The position numbers and the translations under genes are program-made. From Vicia villosa (Eukaryota > Streptophyta > Magnoliopsida > Fabales > Fabaceae): a stretch of 64,000 nt of DNA. The number at the start of each line of letters is the position of its first letter. The first letter of the stretch is position 1. Under the pieces are notes generated by a model, which made no database searches, was not told where the DNA came from, and saw only the letters and a program-made list of their open reading frames with translations. This document shows positions 10,508 to 23,022 of the stretch, in pieces. The DNA is taken from assembly GCF_029867415.1 (NCBI RefSeq), contig NC_081185.1:27577293-27641292 (forward strand). Reading direction: 5' to 3'.

Positions 10508-13500
10508 CCTCTGGATCGTCCATTATCTCTCTATTCCACTGGAAGCCATTTGGGTGTAAAGATAGATAATATAAAGCGTTCTTGTTTGGAGTGTATATAT
10601 CTTCCGCAGCATGACAAGGTCCTATATTTCCCAGGTTCCTGTCGAAGCTAGTTTTGTTGACTTGATTAACTTCAGCCATATAATAACTCTGGTCTCCTTC
10701 GATGTTCTCCACTATGCCATCTTGTCTCCAAATGGTTAGTCTTTGGTGCATAGTTGAAGGCACCGCAGCAACTCCGTGGATCCATTCCCTTCCTAACAAG
10801 AGGTTATAATTTGCTTTTGCTGGTATTACCATGAACATAGTTGGTCTGGTAACGGAACCCACAGTTAAATTTACTTGAACAACTCCCAGAGTCTGCCCAA
10901 TTTTGCCTTCGTAGTTTGACAAAACCATGTTATGAGGCCTTATATCTGTGTCAAACATACCAATTCTCTTCAACATGTATTGGGGCATTAGATTCACTGC
11001 CGCCCCTCCATCTACCAGGACTTTGTTAATGCCAACGTTCTCAATCTTAGCCCTTGTGTAGAGTGGTTTCAGATGATTTCGCATGCCTTCGTCAGGCCTT
11101 TCGAAGAAAGCATTCTGCTCCTCAACTGCTCCGTTGTTTAGCACGTAGTAACACACAGGTCTGTGTTTTGTCATCTCTTCGACGTCAGTTTCTTCACACT
11201 CCTCAACTTCAGTTTCTTGATTGAATTCGTGAGGGAGGACTGACACCACGTTGCATATCTAATTGAGAGATGATACTCCATCTGAATCGAAATCATTTGT
11301 CATTCTATCTTCTTCCTTCCAAGAACTGGAACGCATCTTTTCTTCTTCTTCTAAAATATTTTCAGCTTCGAAGAGTCTGCGTTCTACCGGAGGTTTGCTT
11401 TCCTTTGCCCCCTGGTGTTGGACTTGGTTGCTGCTAGACTCTCCAATCTCTCTTGGCTTGTATTCTCTTTGGGCCTTCTTCATTCTCTGGTGCCGTCTCC
11501 ATTGGGATCTGGACATAGGATTTCTACCTTTATAATTCTCAAGCCTATACATCTCTCGATTTGAGGTATGGAATTGCTTCCTATAGGCCATCGCAGTTCT
11601 TCCTCCTTGGTCCCAACTTCTCCACTTATTGGTTCTTGCGCCAGCTTGCACCCATCTGTCCCTAGGTGTATCTGCAGGGACCTTGAATGTGACCCTTCGT
11701 GCCTTAGGGTGAGGACTGCCAGGCCTCTTATATGAAGTTCGATTGTCAAACATATATATATTAGGACGGAGACCTTGGGTTTCTCGATTCATGATAAAAT
11801 AACTCCTTTCGAGGGAACGCGCTAGGAGTTCATCATACACTGCTCCACACCTGGGACATAACACCACTTCCGTATTTGGTTTGTGGCATCTGACCAAGAA
11901 ACTCACCAAACTTTCCGCAGTTCTTGGGTATATCTTTAGCAGTAGGTTTCCGCCTCTCCAAGGCTGCTCCAATCTCTCTCTCAGGGTCCTCTCGAAGTTA
12001 GCTTGGATTCTTCGATTCAGCATTATAGAGCATCTTGGGCACATCAGCATTTTTCCTCCATTCTTCTCGTGGAAATTCCAAAGGTAATCTTTCAAAGTTT
12101 CGCCCTTTGGTGAAATATCCACATTTCCCTGTTGCCTTGTCAACCATTCCTCCAGCTCTTCGATTTCAGACAAAGGTCGTCTAGCATTTACCATGTTGAC
12201 AACTGCTGGAGGGGCTTCAGAAATTTGTATCTGCTGAAGTTTCATCCTGAGGTCTTCAGTGGCCTCACTAGTTTTTCCTTCCAGATTGTCGGTCATTTCT
12301 GGGTCGAGGGATCCTTCAACATCAGTATTGAAGACCGCGTCCTCATTTAGGCTTTCAGTAGCCTGCTTTCCCTTTGACATCATTTCTGGTTCAGCAAATT
12401 CGACTTCAGACACTTCCACCATGTTGATGTCACATGGCTCACACAGGTTGGTGTCAGCAATGTTCAGGGGGTTGGTATCGACCTTCATATGACTTTTGGT
12501 CTTGTCAGCGAATTTCAAACGACCATCCTTGATAGCATTCTGAATTAGATCCTTGAAAAGAAAACATTGTGAGGTTTTATGGCCTAAAAAAACATGATAT
12601 TTACAAAAGCCTCGCTTCTTCCGTTGTTCTAACGGAGGAATTTTAGAGTTAGGAGGCACTATCATTTGGCCATCTTTTACTAGTAAATCGAATATTTCGT
12701 CACATTTGGTGACATCGAATGTATAGGTTTTCTTAGGAAATCTATCGCTTTTATCATTTTCTACTGGATTTTTTCCGTTGGCAGGGGTAAGTAATTTGCA
12801 AGCATAAGGCGGTGCTTCTTTTAGTTCAGCTAGATCTATTTCGACCTCCTCTATGCTATATGAGTCATCGAAGGTTTCGCTATCAGTGTCTTCGACTTCA
12901 ACGTAGGATATTCTTTCTTTCTTATAACTCTTGTTCACTTTAGCCTTTTCTGCTTTCAGCCGTTCGACCTGTCGAACCCTATCTGCCAATTGGGCCATGT
13001 CTCTTAAATATTGGGTATCTAATTTCTTTCTAATCGAATAGTCTAAACCACCAGTGGCTATTTCGACTAATTCGTGCTCTGGGACGACTGTGAAACATCT
13101 TGATTTCAACAAACGAAACCTGTTTAGGTAATCATCAATAGGCTCTGTGAACTTCCTTTTAATGCTAGCCAATTCCTTCAAACTTATCTTTGTTTGACCC
13201 ATGTAAAATTGTTCGTGAAACAATCTTTCCAATTGAGTCCATGTATCTATGGAGTTTGGGGGTAAAGTAGTAAACCAAATGAAAGCATTCTTCGTTAATG
13301 AGCTAGGAAAATACTTGATCCTTAGATCTTCATTCCCTGCTAACGTTCCTGCCTCTGTTAAATATCTGGCTATATGTTCCACCGTCGATTCACTAGTATC
13401 CGCTGCAAATTTGGTAAACTTGGGTACCTTAATACCCCTTGGCAATTCACTTTGCATGATGTATTCAGGTATGGGAGATGTGTAATTTGGACGTCGAAAT

Positions 13501-13595
13501 CCAGTATTAAAGCCGTTATTAGCCATTATTCTTTCTATCATGGCAGTAAGATTATTTTCTGTTGCCAAATCATTTCTCCTGACTCTGTGGACAAC
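9093..13595 (-). repeat. Tandem gag-PR-RT duplication, unit 2
   Basis: The 5'-proximal copy. The 739 bp between the units (8354-9092) is unique RNase H sequence, so the repeat is not a simple abutting duplication. Confidence 0.93.
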
Positions 13596-14198
13596 TTCGT
13601 CAGGATGTTCGTCTCTCCCTACCATAACTAGTCTGGGCTGTTGTCGAGGAATAGCTTGTTGGCCAGTCTCCGTCGTTTCGATTTGAGTTCCCAATTCGAC
13701 CGCTGGATTCTGTGCGACTGGATTTGCCCTTGGTGGGGGTACTATGTTTCGGATTGGTTCGACAATTGGATCCTCTTCTTGGTAGGTTGACTGGTTATTC
13801 CTTCGTCTATTTTGTGGGACTCCTAAAAAATCCGCCATTCGTCCCAATTGCGATGATAACCTTTGGTATGTTTCTGCGCTATCCTGGCTAGACCTAGTAA
13901 TGCCTGCTGCTATTGGATTAAAGATTGCTCCTAACTCTCTAGCAAGGAGTCCTACCATATCCTGGTTACTTGCATCCATTTATTGTCGAAATGCTGCTTG
14001 AGTACTAGTGGTCATAGGGGGAATCTGAGCCGACAAACCAGTATTGTGTGCACTTCGACTTACTGAACCCATGTTTGGTGAAAACACCGTTGGGTTGGCT
14101 GTAGTGTACGTAGGCCCTGTTCCTCGTAGTCCTGCCATGTATGAATATGGCATCCCGTATGGCATATTTTGTCTCCAACCATCTACAGCGAATGATGG
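10437..14198 (-). pseudogene. Gag-protease, copy 2, main part
   Basis: From the nested-insertion site at 14198 the frame runs through a proline- and glycine-rich N-terminal part to an in-frame TAA at 13980-13982, immediately followed by ATG (13977-13979). It then gives 906 codons of gag with the core FIWFTTLPPNSIDTW and a knuckle-like CKYHVFLGHKTSQC. A second stop (TAG at 11259-11261, TTG in copy 1) interrupts it. The protease follows in the same frame (VDGGAAVNLM near 11010-11035, then LLLGREWI) and ends at 10437. A 21-bp insertion relative to copy 1 lies near 11930. The protein would be nucleocapsid plus polyprotein protease; the two stops make it inactive. Confidence 0.85.
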
Positions 14199-14909
14199 TG
14201 TAATACGGTGAACTGACTTTTTATTAATCGGAATGTCGCGGTAAGCAAGAGTCGCCACCGACTTTTATTTTATCCAAACAAATTCAGAAAGGCAAAAAGA
14301 AACAGAAAAAAACCTTTTAAAGAAAATCTGAGTTCGGGGGGTAATTTATGCAAAGGAAAGGTGTAAGGCACCCTTTGCATCCATGGTTTTCCATGGGCTC
14401 TTAATTGCTTTGCTTGCTCGTTTGTTTTTAGAAAAAGGTAGATGAAAGAAAAAGTGGACTTTAGCTCGTAAATGAGCATAGCCAGTTTTCGAAGAATTGT
14501 GAGAAAGAATATTAAAGATGAGCATTGCAAGGCAATTAGGGGCAATTACCTTAAACTCAGATGATAGGTCTCTTTTTAGCCTTTCAGAATGAAAGGGTCT
14601 ATCCTTGCCATAAGAGGGCAGGAAGCCTTTCGTTTGGAGGTTGAAGGGTCATCGAGATATCGTTCACCCAAAGACTGACCCATGCCATAGAGGGGCAGGT
14701 AGTCTAAGGGGAAGGATCAGAATAAGCCTTTTCGTAGGCAGCCAGAAGATACCTCAGCCTTTTTCCGTAGGCAACTTCCGAGGGTCGAGGTCATATTTGT
14801 GTATCGAAGGCAGCATCATTTAGGGTCGTATGACCTTTAATTATCGAGGCAGCATGGCTGAGGTATCCTCAAATTCGAGGGACATGGCTTATTCTGCAAA
14901 AACACAAAG

Positions 14910-14962
14910 GCAACAGGCAACAAGGCAACAAGGCAACAAGGCAACAAGGCAACAAGGCAACA
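14910..14962. repeat. 8-bp GCAACAAG microsatellite in the Ogre LTR
   Basis: Five perfect GCAACAAG units lie between two shorter GCAACAG units. The matching tract in the other LTR has four. Confidence 0.9.
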
Positions 14963-15852
14963 GAGAGGTTACCCAAAGGGTGCGTGTGTGCAACAATCAC
15001 GTGATTATATTCAGATATTTATCTTTTAATTAGTTATTCTAATTCAGTTTAAGGCTTGCACTCCCTAAGATTACTAACCACGCAGTATATGATAATATAA
15101 AGCAATAAAGGGGGCGGGAAATTGTAACCAGCGGATCCCTTATCAGGGTTGACACAAGTAATAATAAAATAGAAAAAATATTTAAGATAGGGTTCTGGGT
15201 TACCAGACTCGTCGCTTTGGCATTCGACAAACCCTGAAAAGGCAAATAAATAACAAAATTGGGTGAGTGTATGACTAATTCAAAGGCGGGCGGGGGTAAC
15301 CCTAAAAAATAAAGAGTAGATAAATAAAGATAAAAAAAACAATGATCAAATAGGCGAGGGTACTTAGCTTTGATTCGATTTGATCTGATATGATTGCTAG
15401 GCGCTTTTGGGGTTGACCCTGAAAGGCAAGGCAGAAAAGGGATGAATGCAAAGCAAACCCTAAAAGTAAAATAATCTAAATATAATTTAAATTGAATTAG
15501 AATTAAATTACTTAACTTTGGCTTTTGAATCAGGCGCGTAGTCGGAAGGCATTTGAAAAGATAACCCTGAAAAAGGCACAAAAGAAGAAGATTTTTTAGT
15601 GTAGGGCAAACCCTAATTAGGATTCAAATGGAGTATAATGGTAGGTTGATTTAATTAATTATTGGTCTCAGACCTAATTAATTAAATCGAGATAAAAAAA
15701 TTAAACCGAGGGTAAAAATAATTTTCATGAATTATTAAAGGTTTTTAATAATTGAACCAATTTAAATAACTATTTATAAATAATACACATATTAAATATT
15801 ATGTAAAACGAATAATAAGTATTAATAATTTATGTATAAAAAAACAAAACTT

Positions 15853-15855
<3 letters not shown>

Positions 15856-15917
<62 letters not shown>

Positions 15918-15920
15918 ATA
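15856..15920. repeat. TA dinucleotide tract in the Ogre LTR
   Basis: About 65 bp of almost pure TA with one TTT interruption. The matching tract in the other LTR is about 18 bp shorter, so it has changed length since insertion. Confidence 0.92.
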
Positions 15921-16184
15921 AAACAATTTTATTTAAAGAAAATAACATATGTATATATATTAAAACAAATAAAAGGGACTATATAATTAAAAATAAAAAA
16001 AATTCTAAAAATCTTAACTTTTGTTTCAGTGTGGCAAGGCTTCGCGTATTCATGATGCGCCTGCATGTTCGGATGCGTTGGATGAAACTGCTTGTAGATC
16101 CAAAGGTGACGATCAAAAAGACTATGGTTGGGCGCATGGATCCCTGTGTACTGGATCAGAGAACCAAGTTTGCCAAAAATAAAG

Positions 16185-16254
16185 TGTTCTATCTGGGTAT
16201 CGAACCCAGGTTCTTCGGACGATAACCAACATGCGTTGCCACTACGCCGCCGCT
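16185..16254 (-). other. tRNA-like sequence inside the Ogre LTR (left copy)
   Basis: The minus strand holds a perfect 5-bp T-stem with a 7-nt TTCGATA loop (16193-16209), and a D-arm with a GCG/CGC stem and TAGTGGCAA loop (16233-16247). These give a B-box-like GGTTCGATACC (10 of 11 to consensus) and an A-box-like GGCGTAGTGG. The anticodon stem between them is imperfect and the acceptor stem does not pair. It is therefore a degraded tRNA or SINE head rather than a working tRNA gene. Confidence 0.55.
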
Positions 16255-17436
16255 GAATTTCTGTTAACCAAATCCTCTGCAAAAGTAATATATGAAAAAA
16301 AGAAAATCTAATATCTCAAAAACGCGCGCGGGCCCAGAAGTTCAAACCGCCCATTCACGTGAAGACACGTCTTGTCTTCTTCATCTTTTCTGAAGAAAAA
16401 AACACAAAGCTATACCCACGGTTTTGGGTTGTAGCCATAGCCCCTGCCAAGCACAAATCGCGACATACACCATAGAAACATAAATGAAAACCATAGATCA
16501 GCTTGTTTTGATCCCCTGAACACGATAGTGTCCATGTTTTGCCCCAATTTTGCTTCAAATTGAAAGCCCTAATTCGAAGCTCTATAACCTAACAATGGCG
16601 GAACACACAACCTGCGCTTAAAACTTGATTAAACGAACCAGAAACCTTCTATACATCAATGCAAACGTAATTATGCAATTAATAACATCAGTGAATTCAT
16701 GAATAACGCAAATTGATTCAAGTTAGAAATTCACAAACCACGACGTATTGGCTGTGATTCTGAGTATATCCGGCGTTGAAAAATATCCAGGTAGCTCTCG
16801 TGAACTTCAGGGAATATGATTCAACCTTCCAAATGCCTTGAATCCGCCTGTAGTTGGAAATCGAATTTTGACTTTTCTTGAAATAATGTGAGTTCGGTTA
16901 GGACCCTAGGAGGCTGCCAACCCTTATGAATTTTCGTCCCCCTTTTTTCAAAATAGATCCAAGTACTTATAAGGTTTGGATTAGGTCAGTAACAATGCAC
17001 CAAATCTCTACAATTTATTTGATTGAAATTTGATTTGAATCTTTCTAAAATTAGCTCAACTTTGATCATATCTCTCCAATCTCTCCTTCCATGATTTTGG
17101 CTCATATAATTGACATATTGGATAGTTGAAATTGATTATAAGATCAAATATTTGATTTAGAACAATTTATTTTGTATTTTAATTAATTTATTAATATTTA
17201 ATTGAATAAATCTTCAAGTAAATAAAAATAAATATCATAAAATAAAATAAATGGTCTAAGAGTCTTCATATGGCCCATGGACGCGTTGTTACTTCATATC
17301 TTAAGCCCATTGGTTCACTGATTTTTCTTTGATTAAGCCAAACCTTAGTTTGTATAGGAGAGTGTGTCTAGGAGCTTTATTTATTTATTTGAATTGGAAT
17401 GGGAGAAAATGTATGGGCAAATTTTGGGGTATGACA

Positions 17437-20400
17437 GCTGCCCCTGTTCAATTATCTTAGACCTGAAGATGTAGAGTGGTTTGTAGGCCAGTCGGTATCT
17501 GAAGGTGGAAGATGATTGAACACTAGAATACCAAGAAATTTGCCCTAGCTGATGTAGGGACTTTTGTCGGAGATGGGCTTGAAGATGCCATCCAGCAAAT
17601 CATGCATTAGATTCGGTTTGGAGCGTTTGAGAAGTATTTGTTAGAGATTGATCGTGTTAGCGTTGTTTGTGATGAGAGAAACGGGTCATACATTTAGACC
17701 ATATCTGTAGAGGAATGTCAGAATGAGTCATACATTGGACCATATCTAAAGAGGAATATCAAAACGAGCTATGCATTAGACCATGTCTGAAGAGAAATAG
17801 CAGAACGAGTCGTACATTAGACCATATCTGAGGAGGGATATCAGAACGAGTTATTCATTAAACCATATCTGAAGGTGAATACCAGAACGAGTCATACATT
17901 AAACCATATCTGATGGATAATGCCAGAACGAGTCATACATTTAGACCATATCTGACTAAAAATACCGGAACGGGTCGTATATTAGACCATATCTGATGGA
18001 TAATGCCAGAACGAGTCATACATTTAGACCATATCTGACTAAAAATACCGGAACGGGTCGTATATTAGACCATATCTGATGGATAATGCCAGAACGAGTC
18101 ATACATTTAGACCATATCTGACTAAAAATACCGGAACGGGTCGTATATTAGACCATATCTGATGGATACCGGAACGGGTCATATATTAGACCATATCTGA
18201 TAGAGAATGTTTGTTTGTTAGGGTTGATGAGTTATTTGACGAAGTTTTGGAATGTAAAAAGGCTTGTCAGAATGAATCTCCAGCTCGATTATATCTGAGA
18301 GGAATGATTGTCGAGGCGGAACCTGAAAACAAAGTATGCAATGTCATGATGCATGTAATGAATGAGATGGGATTCTCAAAATAAATGAGAAACTTGCATG
18401 AAGTGACGTATGCAATGTATGAATATGTTTATGACATATGATATGCGAATATGATTTATGTTGTCCTGATTGAGAAAATAAATCTCTATATCCTTGTGAT
18501 TTTATTGTCGGATCTTGTCTTGAAGATGCTCAACTGGTGATTTATGGTTTCTGCTTGGGGATGATTAATAGTTTGATGTACCCTGATTTTGGAGATAAGC
18601 CATGTTGGAGAAGAGCAACATATTGGATGACCGATAATGCGGAAGATGTAAACTCTGTTGGGGAGTCATGTCTTTGTTGAGACGAGTATGTTTGAAGATA
18701 TCTTCTTGAGAATTGCTCTGTGGGGATATGATCTTACGAACGTGGTTTTGTGGGGAGATGTGGGTGTCTGGAAAATTGCCCCCAGTATCATAGTAACTTA
18801 CTACTTGATTCAGGACACGCCACTGAGTATTGATCAAGATGTTGAACTTGGACTTGCATAGATTTGCCCCAGTTAACAGGAACTTTGGAAAGATTCGCCT
18901 CACGAGGTCTTTGTGAGATGTACACTATGGGCAATATGCCCCCAGTAATTATAGGCTCATGACAATGTCTCGCGTTGATTGGGGAGTAGCTTTAGATATG
19001 CTTGGATGCATGCCCCTGATTGTTTTGGCATCCTTGAGAGATTCTCAGAATCTTGAGTTGATTGCCCCAGATTGATTGGACGAAACATGTCATGCCCCTT
19101 GTATACGTAAGAGACATGGCTTCCTTGGAGTAATTTTGTCTGTCGGGATAACTTTCAGTCATTAGTTGTACCCTGTTACAAGTTCTTTCTGACGCTAACA
19201 TTTGAAATTATGTAGCAGAATATGTTTAATAATGAATTCATGAGATGCGATGCATACGTTTGTCTTGAGTTTTTGAAAAACATTAAAGCAGGAGATGTAA
19301 AAACACGACATTTGTAGGAACATGATATTTATAACAATGTGCCGTTTGTAAAAATGTGACATCAACTCGGCATTTATGGTAAACCTTAAGCAGTCAGGAT
19401 ACCCTTTTGGTAACAGTATGCTTTCGAACTAACCATGCTTCAATTAGGACTTTCAAGGGTTGTAACGTGGCTTGGTTCACGGTTTAAGAAACAAAAGATA
19501 AAGGCTCAAAATTTGATTGTACCCACCCCTCTTCGTGATGATCTTCAGTCCTAAGCTCAGTTAATTCAACTTATGCATTCGGGTTCCGAGAGACTTTTGG
19601 ATTTGCACCTCTGATAACGATGATGGTTCACAAGCAAAAAGAACTTTTGAGATGGCAGTCACTTCTTCCTTTTGGTAGTCACAACTTTGTGTTGTTCAAG
19701 AATTTATTGACTTCTTTTTTCATCTTTTTTATATCCCTAACTTTTGCCTGAACTGTCTATTTTGAGCTTACAGTCAGCGGGATGCCTTGATTTTTGCCTA
19801 AGTCATTTTTTGAATTTGACTTAGCAGGCTTTTCTTTGTATATATGTTTTTTCATCTTTTTTCCTTTTGAAAGATTTTGACTGCCCTTCTTAATGATTGA
19901 TGAACCATCATTGGCTTTTGATTGATATCTCTAGCACTTCTTTGATGTGTGCGGATGAACGCTTGTAGTTGAAACCTTTGTTGAAAGGTGTACTGAATGA
20001 TTCTCTTAAAATAGAATGCACAGCCAAATTAACTGAGAACTACCCTACCCCAGGTTATGATCAAGGGTTTTAATTAGTACAAGAAAGAAAACTTCTACTT
20101 CTTAGGCTCAAAGGGGTTAACGAGGGATTAACATCCTTATATCTCCACTGTTTAGGAATTGAAACAATGCCTGTACATCGTCAGCATAGTCTGTTCAAAA
20201 GCATACTATATGAGGTTGCGGTATCGTTTTCGTCATCCTCCCTCAAAAGGCTTACAGCTTAGCAAGAGTTGAATAAACATAAAACATATGCAAAGTAAAT
20301 ACGCAATTTAAAATGAGTGATAAACGAAATAATGTACTCAAGACAAACATATGCAATGCACTGATGATAATTATTAAAACAGATAATGTCTATCATAATT

Positions 20401-20470
20401 CGAATGTTTAAACAAACAGAATAGAAATTGCAAATGAAAGTAAATCTAATGATCTAAAAAGTTCATCCTT
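17437..20470 (-). other. Non-coding 3' region of the nested Ogre-like element
   Basis: Lies between the gag stop and the 3' LTR. No RT, RNase H or integrase motif is visible in any frame, so pol has been lost. Minus-strand AACAGGGGCAGC (17437-17448) abuts the LTR as the polypurine tract. The region includes the tandem array at 17678-18205. The rest is unassigned. Confidence 0.7.
17678..18205. repeat. Tandem array with 41-42-bp unit and an 83-bp dimer stage
   Basis: Degenerate units of about 41 bp share the phrase TTAGACCATATCTGA and an AACGAGTC or AACGGGTC motif. Between 17921 and about 18170 they become near-perfect 83-bp dimers: TGCCAGAACG starts at 17921, 18004 and 18087. Tandem repeats in the 3' non-coding region are known for Ogre and other Tat elements and have been proposed as seeds of satellite DNA. 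Confidence 0.9.
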
Positions 20471-21823
20471 CTAGCCATCCATAGCATTAGCAATCTTGTT
20501 GTGATTAGGCATGGGAGCAGTGATCACATTAGGAATTGCAGGGGTGTCGAACTCAATTTCGCCAGCGTCGATCATATCTTGGATCTTGTTCTTCAACGGC
20601 CAACAATTCTCTGTGTCATGCCCAATACTATCAGAGTGATAAGCGCATCTTGCATTAGGATTATATTGATGAGATAAGGTGTTGGGCTTCAGAGGAGGAT
20701 CCTTTAAAGTAATCAACCCTGCTTTAAGCAACTGTTGAAACGCTTCGGCCAAAGTTATGTTGATCTTTGTGAATTGCCTTTTAGATGCACCTTGTTTCCT
20801 TTGTTGTGTCGGCACTTGATTGGAGGCTAGGACCGTCCCCACAGTATTAGATTCATTCCTCTCATTGTGCGCTTTCTTTGAGGTATTAGCATACGTAGCC
20901 ACTTGAATTTTACCGCTTCGAATACCGCTTTCAACACGTTCCCCAATCAGTATGAGTCCAGTGAATCCAGATTGTGAACTTCCCAGCAAATGACTATAGA
21001 AAGGTCCAGTCAGTGTATTCATGAACATATCGACCAATTCTCTGTCAGTTAAGGAGGGTTTGACTCTTCCAGCTAGATCTCTCCATTTTTGAGCATACTC
21101 TTTGAAATTTTCATTAGAGCCCATAGACATGCTTTGTAGTTGCATGCGAGTTGGTGCAAGGTCGGAATTGTATCGATATTGTTGGTAGAAGGCACCCATC
21201 AAATCTTCCCATGTACGGATGTCGGTACTTTCCAGTTGATAGTACCATTCGAGTTGAGTTCCAGATAAGCTCTCTTGGAAGAAGTGGATCCATAGCCTCT
21301 TGTCAGCAGTATGAGGCTGAATCTTCCTCACATAGGACCTTAAGTGCATCTTGGGACAGGATGCCCCATCATACTTAGCAAAAGCAGGAGCTTTGAACTT
21401 TGGGGGAATGACGACTCCAGGAACGAGTCCCAATTCTTCAAAATCCAGTCCAGGTATCTTCTGAATTTCTACGGCTTTCATACGTTCTTCAAGCAGCTTG
21501 TATTTATCATCAGGATGTTCATTCTCATGGTGATAGTCTTCATCTTCTTCAGAAGGCTTGGCAGTATCATGGTTACTTTTTGCCTCGGTTTTGATACTAG
21601 CATCATCACCTTGCTCATCCTCATCACTGTATTCAGAGGTTTCAGCATCCCTGAGTTGCAAGATCGGTCTAAGCTTTTTCACTTGAGTCTTCTTACCCTT
21701 CTTCTTCTTCTTTTTAGTCAGCATGGCTTTCAGCTCTTCTTGCCCCTTGGACAAATTCAGAATCAAGGCTTGGAACTCAGTGTTTTGAGCTTGGAGATCC
21801 TTAACTGATTGTTCGAGATTCAT
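20471..21823 (-). CDS. Ogre-like Gag protein
   Basis: Capsid/nucleocapsid protein of the nested element, which packages element RNA in cytoplasmic particles. The ATG at 21823 (MNLEQSVKDL) is preferred as start because a coiled-coil-like leader follows at once; the frame is open to 21940. Order: coiled coil, a lysine run (KKKKKK), an acidic and serine-rich linker, the gag core with WIHFFQESLSGTQLEWY and FKEYAQKWRDLAGRV, and a knuckle-like CAYHSDSIGHDTENC. The frame ends shortly after the knuckle (NKIANAMDG), where a complete Ogre would continue toward protease. The surviving frame is undisturbed over about 450 codons, unlike the outer element. Confidence 0.85.
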   Translation of the reverse strand: MNLEQSVKDLQAQNTEFQALILNLSKGQEELKAMLTKKKKKKGKKTQVKKLRPILQLRDAETSEYSDEDEQGDDASIKTEAKSNHDTAKPSEEDEDYHHENEHPDDKYKLLEERMKAVEIQKIPGLDFEELGLVPGVVIPPKFKAPAFAKYDGASCPKMHLRSYVRKIQPHTADKRLWIHFFQESLSGTQLEWYYQLESTDIRTWEDLMGAFYQQYRYNSDLAPTRMQLQSMSMGSNENFKEYAQKWRDLAGRVKPSLTDRELVDMFMNTLTGPFYSHLLGSSQSGFTGLILIGERVESGIRSGKIQVATYANTSKKAHNERNESNTVGTVLASNQVPTQQRKQGASKRQFTKINITLAEAFQQLLKAGLITLKDPPLKPNTLSHQYNPNARCAYHSDSIGHDTENCWPLKNKIQDMIDAGEIEFDTPAIPNVITAPMPNHNKIANAMDG

Positions 21824-23004
21824 GATGCTGAAATAAACAGCGAGGAAGGATGAGAAATCCATCATAGGAAACCTGTTATGCAATGTTATGAATGCAAATG
21901 AAATGTTTTCAAGGATCTTTAGGAATCTAGTTAGCAGCATTAGAAAATGAGTTGGTCACGTCTTTGTTCGAAGGATTCTAAATTCTGTCTTTGAACGTCC
22001 TTCTTTGAGAATCAAGCTCACCATATCGAGTGGGTCATCGCCTCTGATTCGGGATACTTCTGAATTTGAAAATGCATGGCTAGAGGAAAATAAATCCTCT
22101 TGCCCCTTGATTGGTATTGTGTCTTTGAATTGGAAGGTATGTGGCCAGAGGAAAATAAATCTTCTTGCCCCTTGATAGGAATTCAGTCTTTGACAAAGGC
22201 ACCTGAAATTGTGCGTCCTAAATTCCTAAGATCCTTGAAAGGGTTAGTTAAATCATGTTATGCTTATGATGTCATGATGTCATGATGTTATGCAAATGCA
22301 ATTCGTTAGACTTAGTGTGCGATGGTAAGGACAAACAAGTCCTTTCAACAAAACCTGCGGGGAAACGAAGGTTAGTAGCAAACACAAACAAGTCACACAA
22401 GTCACACAATTGCCTTAAGGGTAGGCTTGCATGAAGTTCATAGGTATATACCCTTCTTTCTTTCGTTTAGTTGGTTCAACCTGTCCTAAAAAGTAACCAG
22501 GTTCTATGGTGCTCATATCCCTGATCTTTCTCGCGGGCATTGTCTCAACATGGCACTCGATCGGCCAGCCAAAAGCATCCCTAGAGTCCAATCTCAATGA
22601 GTGTAGCATCGAGTATCAACCGGCTTCAGTCAGGAATCCAAAGCCAGCTATCTCGCTACTTCCTATAGGCCAAAGTTAAGTCCAACTAGGGTTCTAAGGG
22701 CGAATTAGTGCTTATGACACCACGCGGTAGCCAAATGTCTCCTCGATCATATTCAAGGGCCATCAGGACAAACCAAAGCATCGCACTAATGGTGGCCACC
22801 AGTTCAACCATAACGATACATGTCGTACAGCCTCCCTGGTCTCATGCCACATACCTAAGGTACACTAGATCCGGGTGTAGGATCTTTCACACAGTAGAAT
22901 ACCTAAAACAGCCTTGAAAATTAAAACAAGCAAAACAAACAATAGAAAACATTTTAAAGTGAATCCTAAACTTTTAAGGTAACCCCTCTTTCATCGAATT
23001 TAAA
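21824..23004 (-). other. Leader of the nested Ogre-like element
   Basis: Sequence between primer site and gag. It contains a short direct duplication (about 22075-22195) of a phrase with GAGGAAAATAAATC and TTGCCCCTTGAT. The extra ORF1 that full Ogres carry upstream of gag is not visible. Confidence 0.6.
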
Positions 23005-23022
23005 TCCCCAGCAGAGTCGCCA
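23005..23022 (-). promoter_or_regulatory. Primer binding site of the nested element (tRNA-Arg type)
   Basis: The minus strand reads TGGCGACTCTGCTGGGGA, 4 nt inside the 5' LTR. It matches the complement of the 3' end of plant tRNA-Arg(ACG), CCA included, with two differences. tRNA-Arg priming is characteristic of Ogre elements. Confidence 0.82.

Larger units (their letters stand above)
14199..17436 (-). repeat. 3' LTR of the nested Ogre-like element
   Basis: Differs by eye from the other LTR at about 13 substitutions in 3.2 kb (about 0.4 percent), by one 8-bp GCAACAAG unit and by the length of the TA tract. Open frames inside it, including one of 180 codons, look accidental. Confidence 0.92.

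Noticed and set aside
15039..15581. 180-codon minus-strand frame in the Ogre LTR
   Set aside because: Low-complexity, interrupted in the other LTR copy and without a domain; not a gene.
16185..16254. Functional tRNA gene
   Set aside because: The acceptor stem does not pair and the anticodon stem is imperfect; kept only as tRNA-like.
17678..18205. CRISPR-like appearance of regular repeats
   Set aside because: Units abut as tandem repeats without unique spacers, and the genome is a plant.
18565..19201. Short frames in the 3' region of the nested element as possible pol remains
   Set aside because: No RT, RNase H or integrase motif in any frame on either strand.
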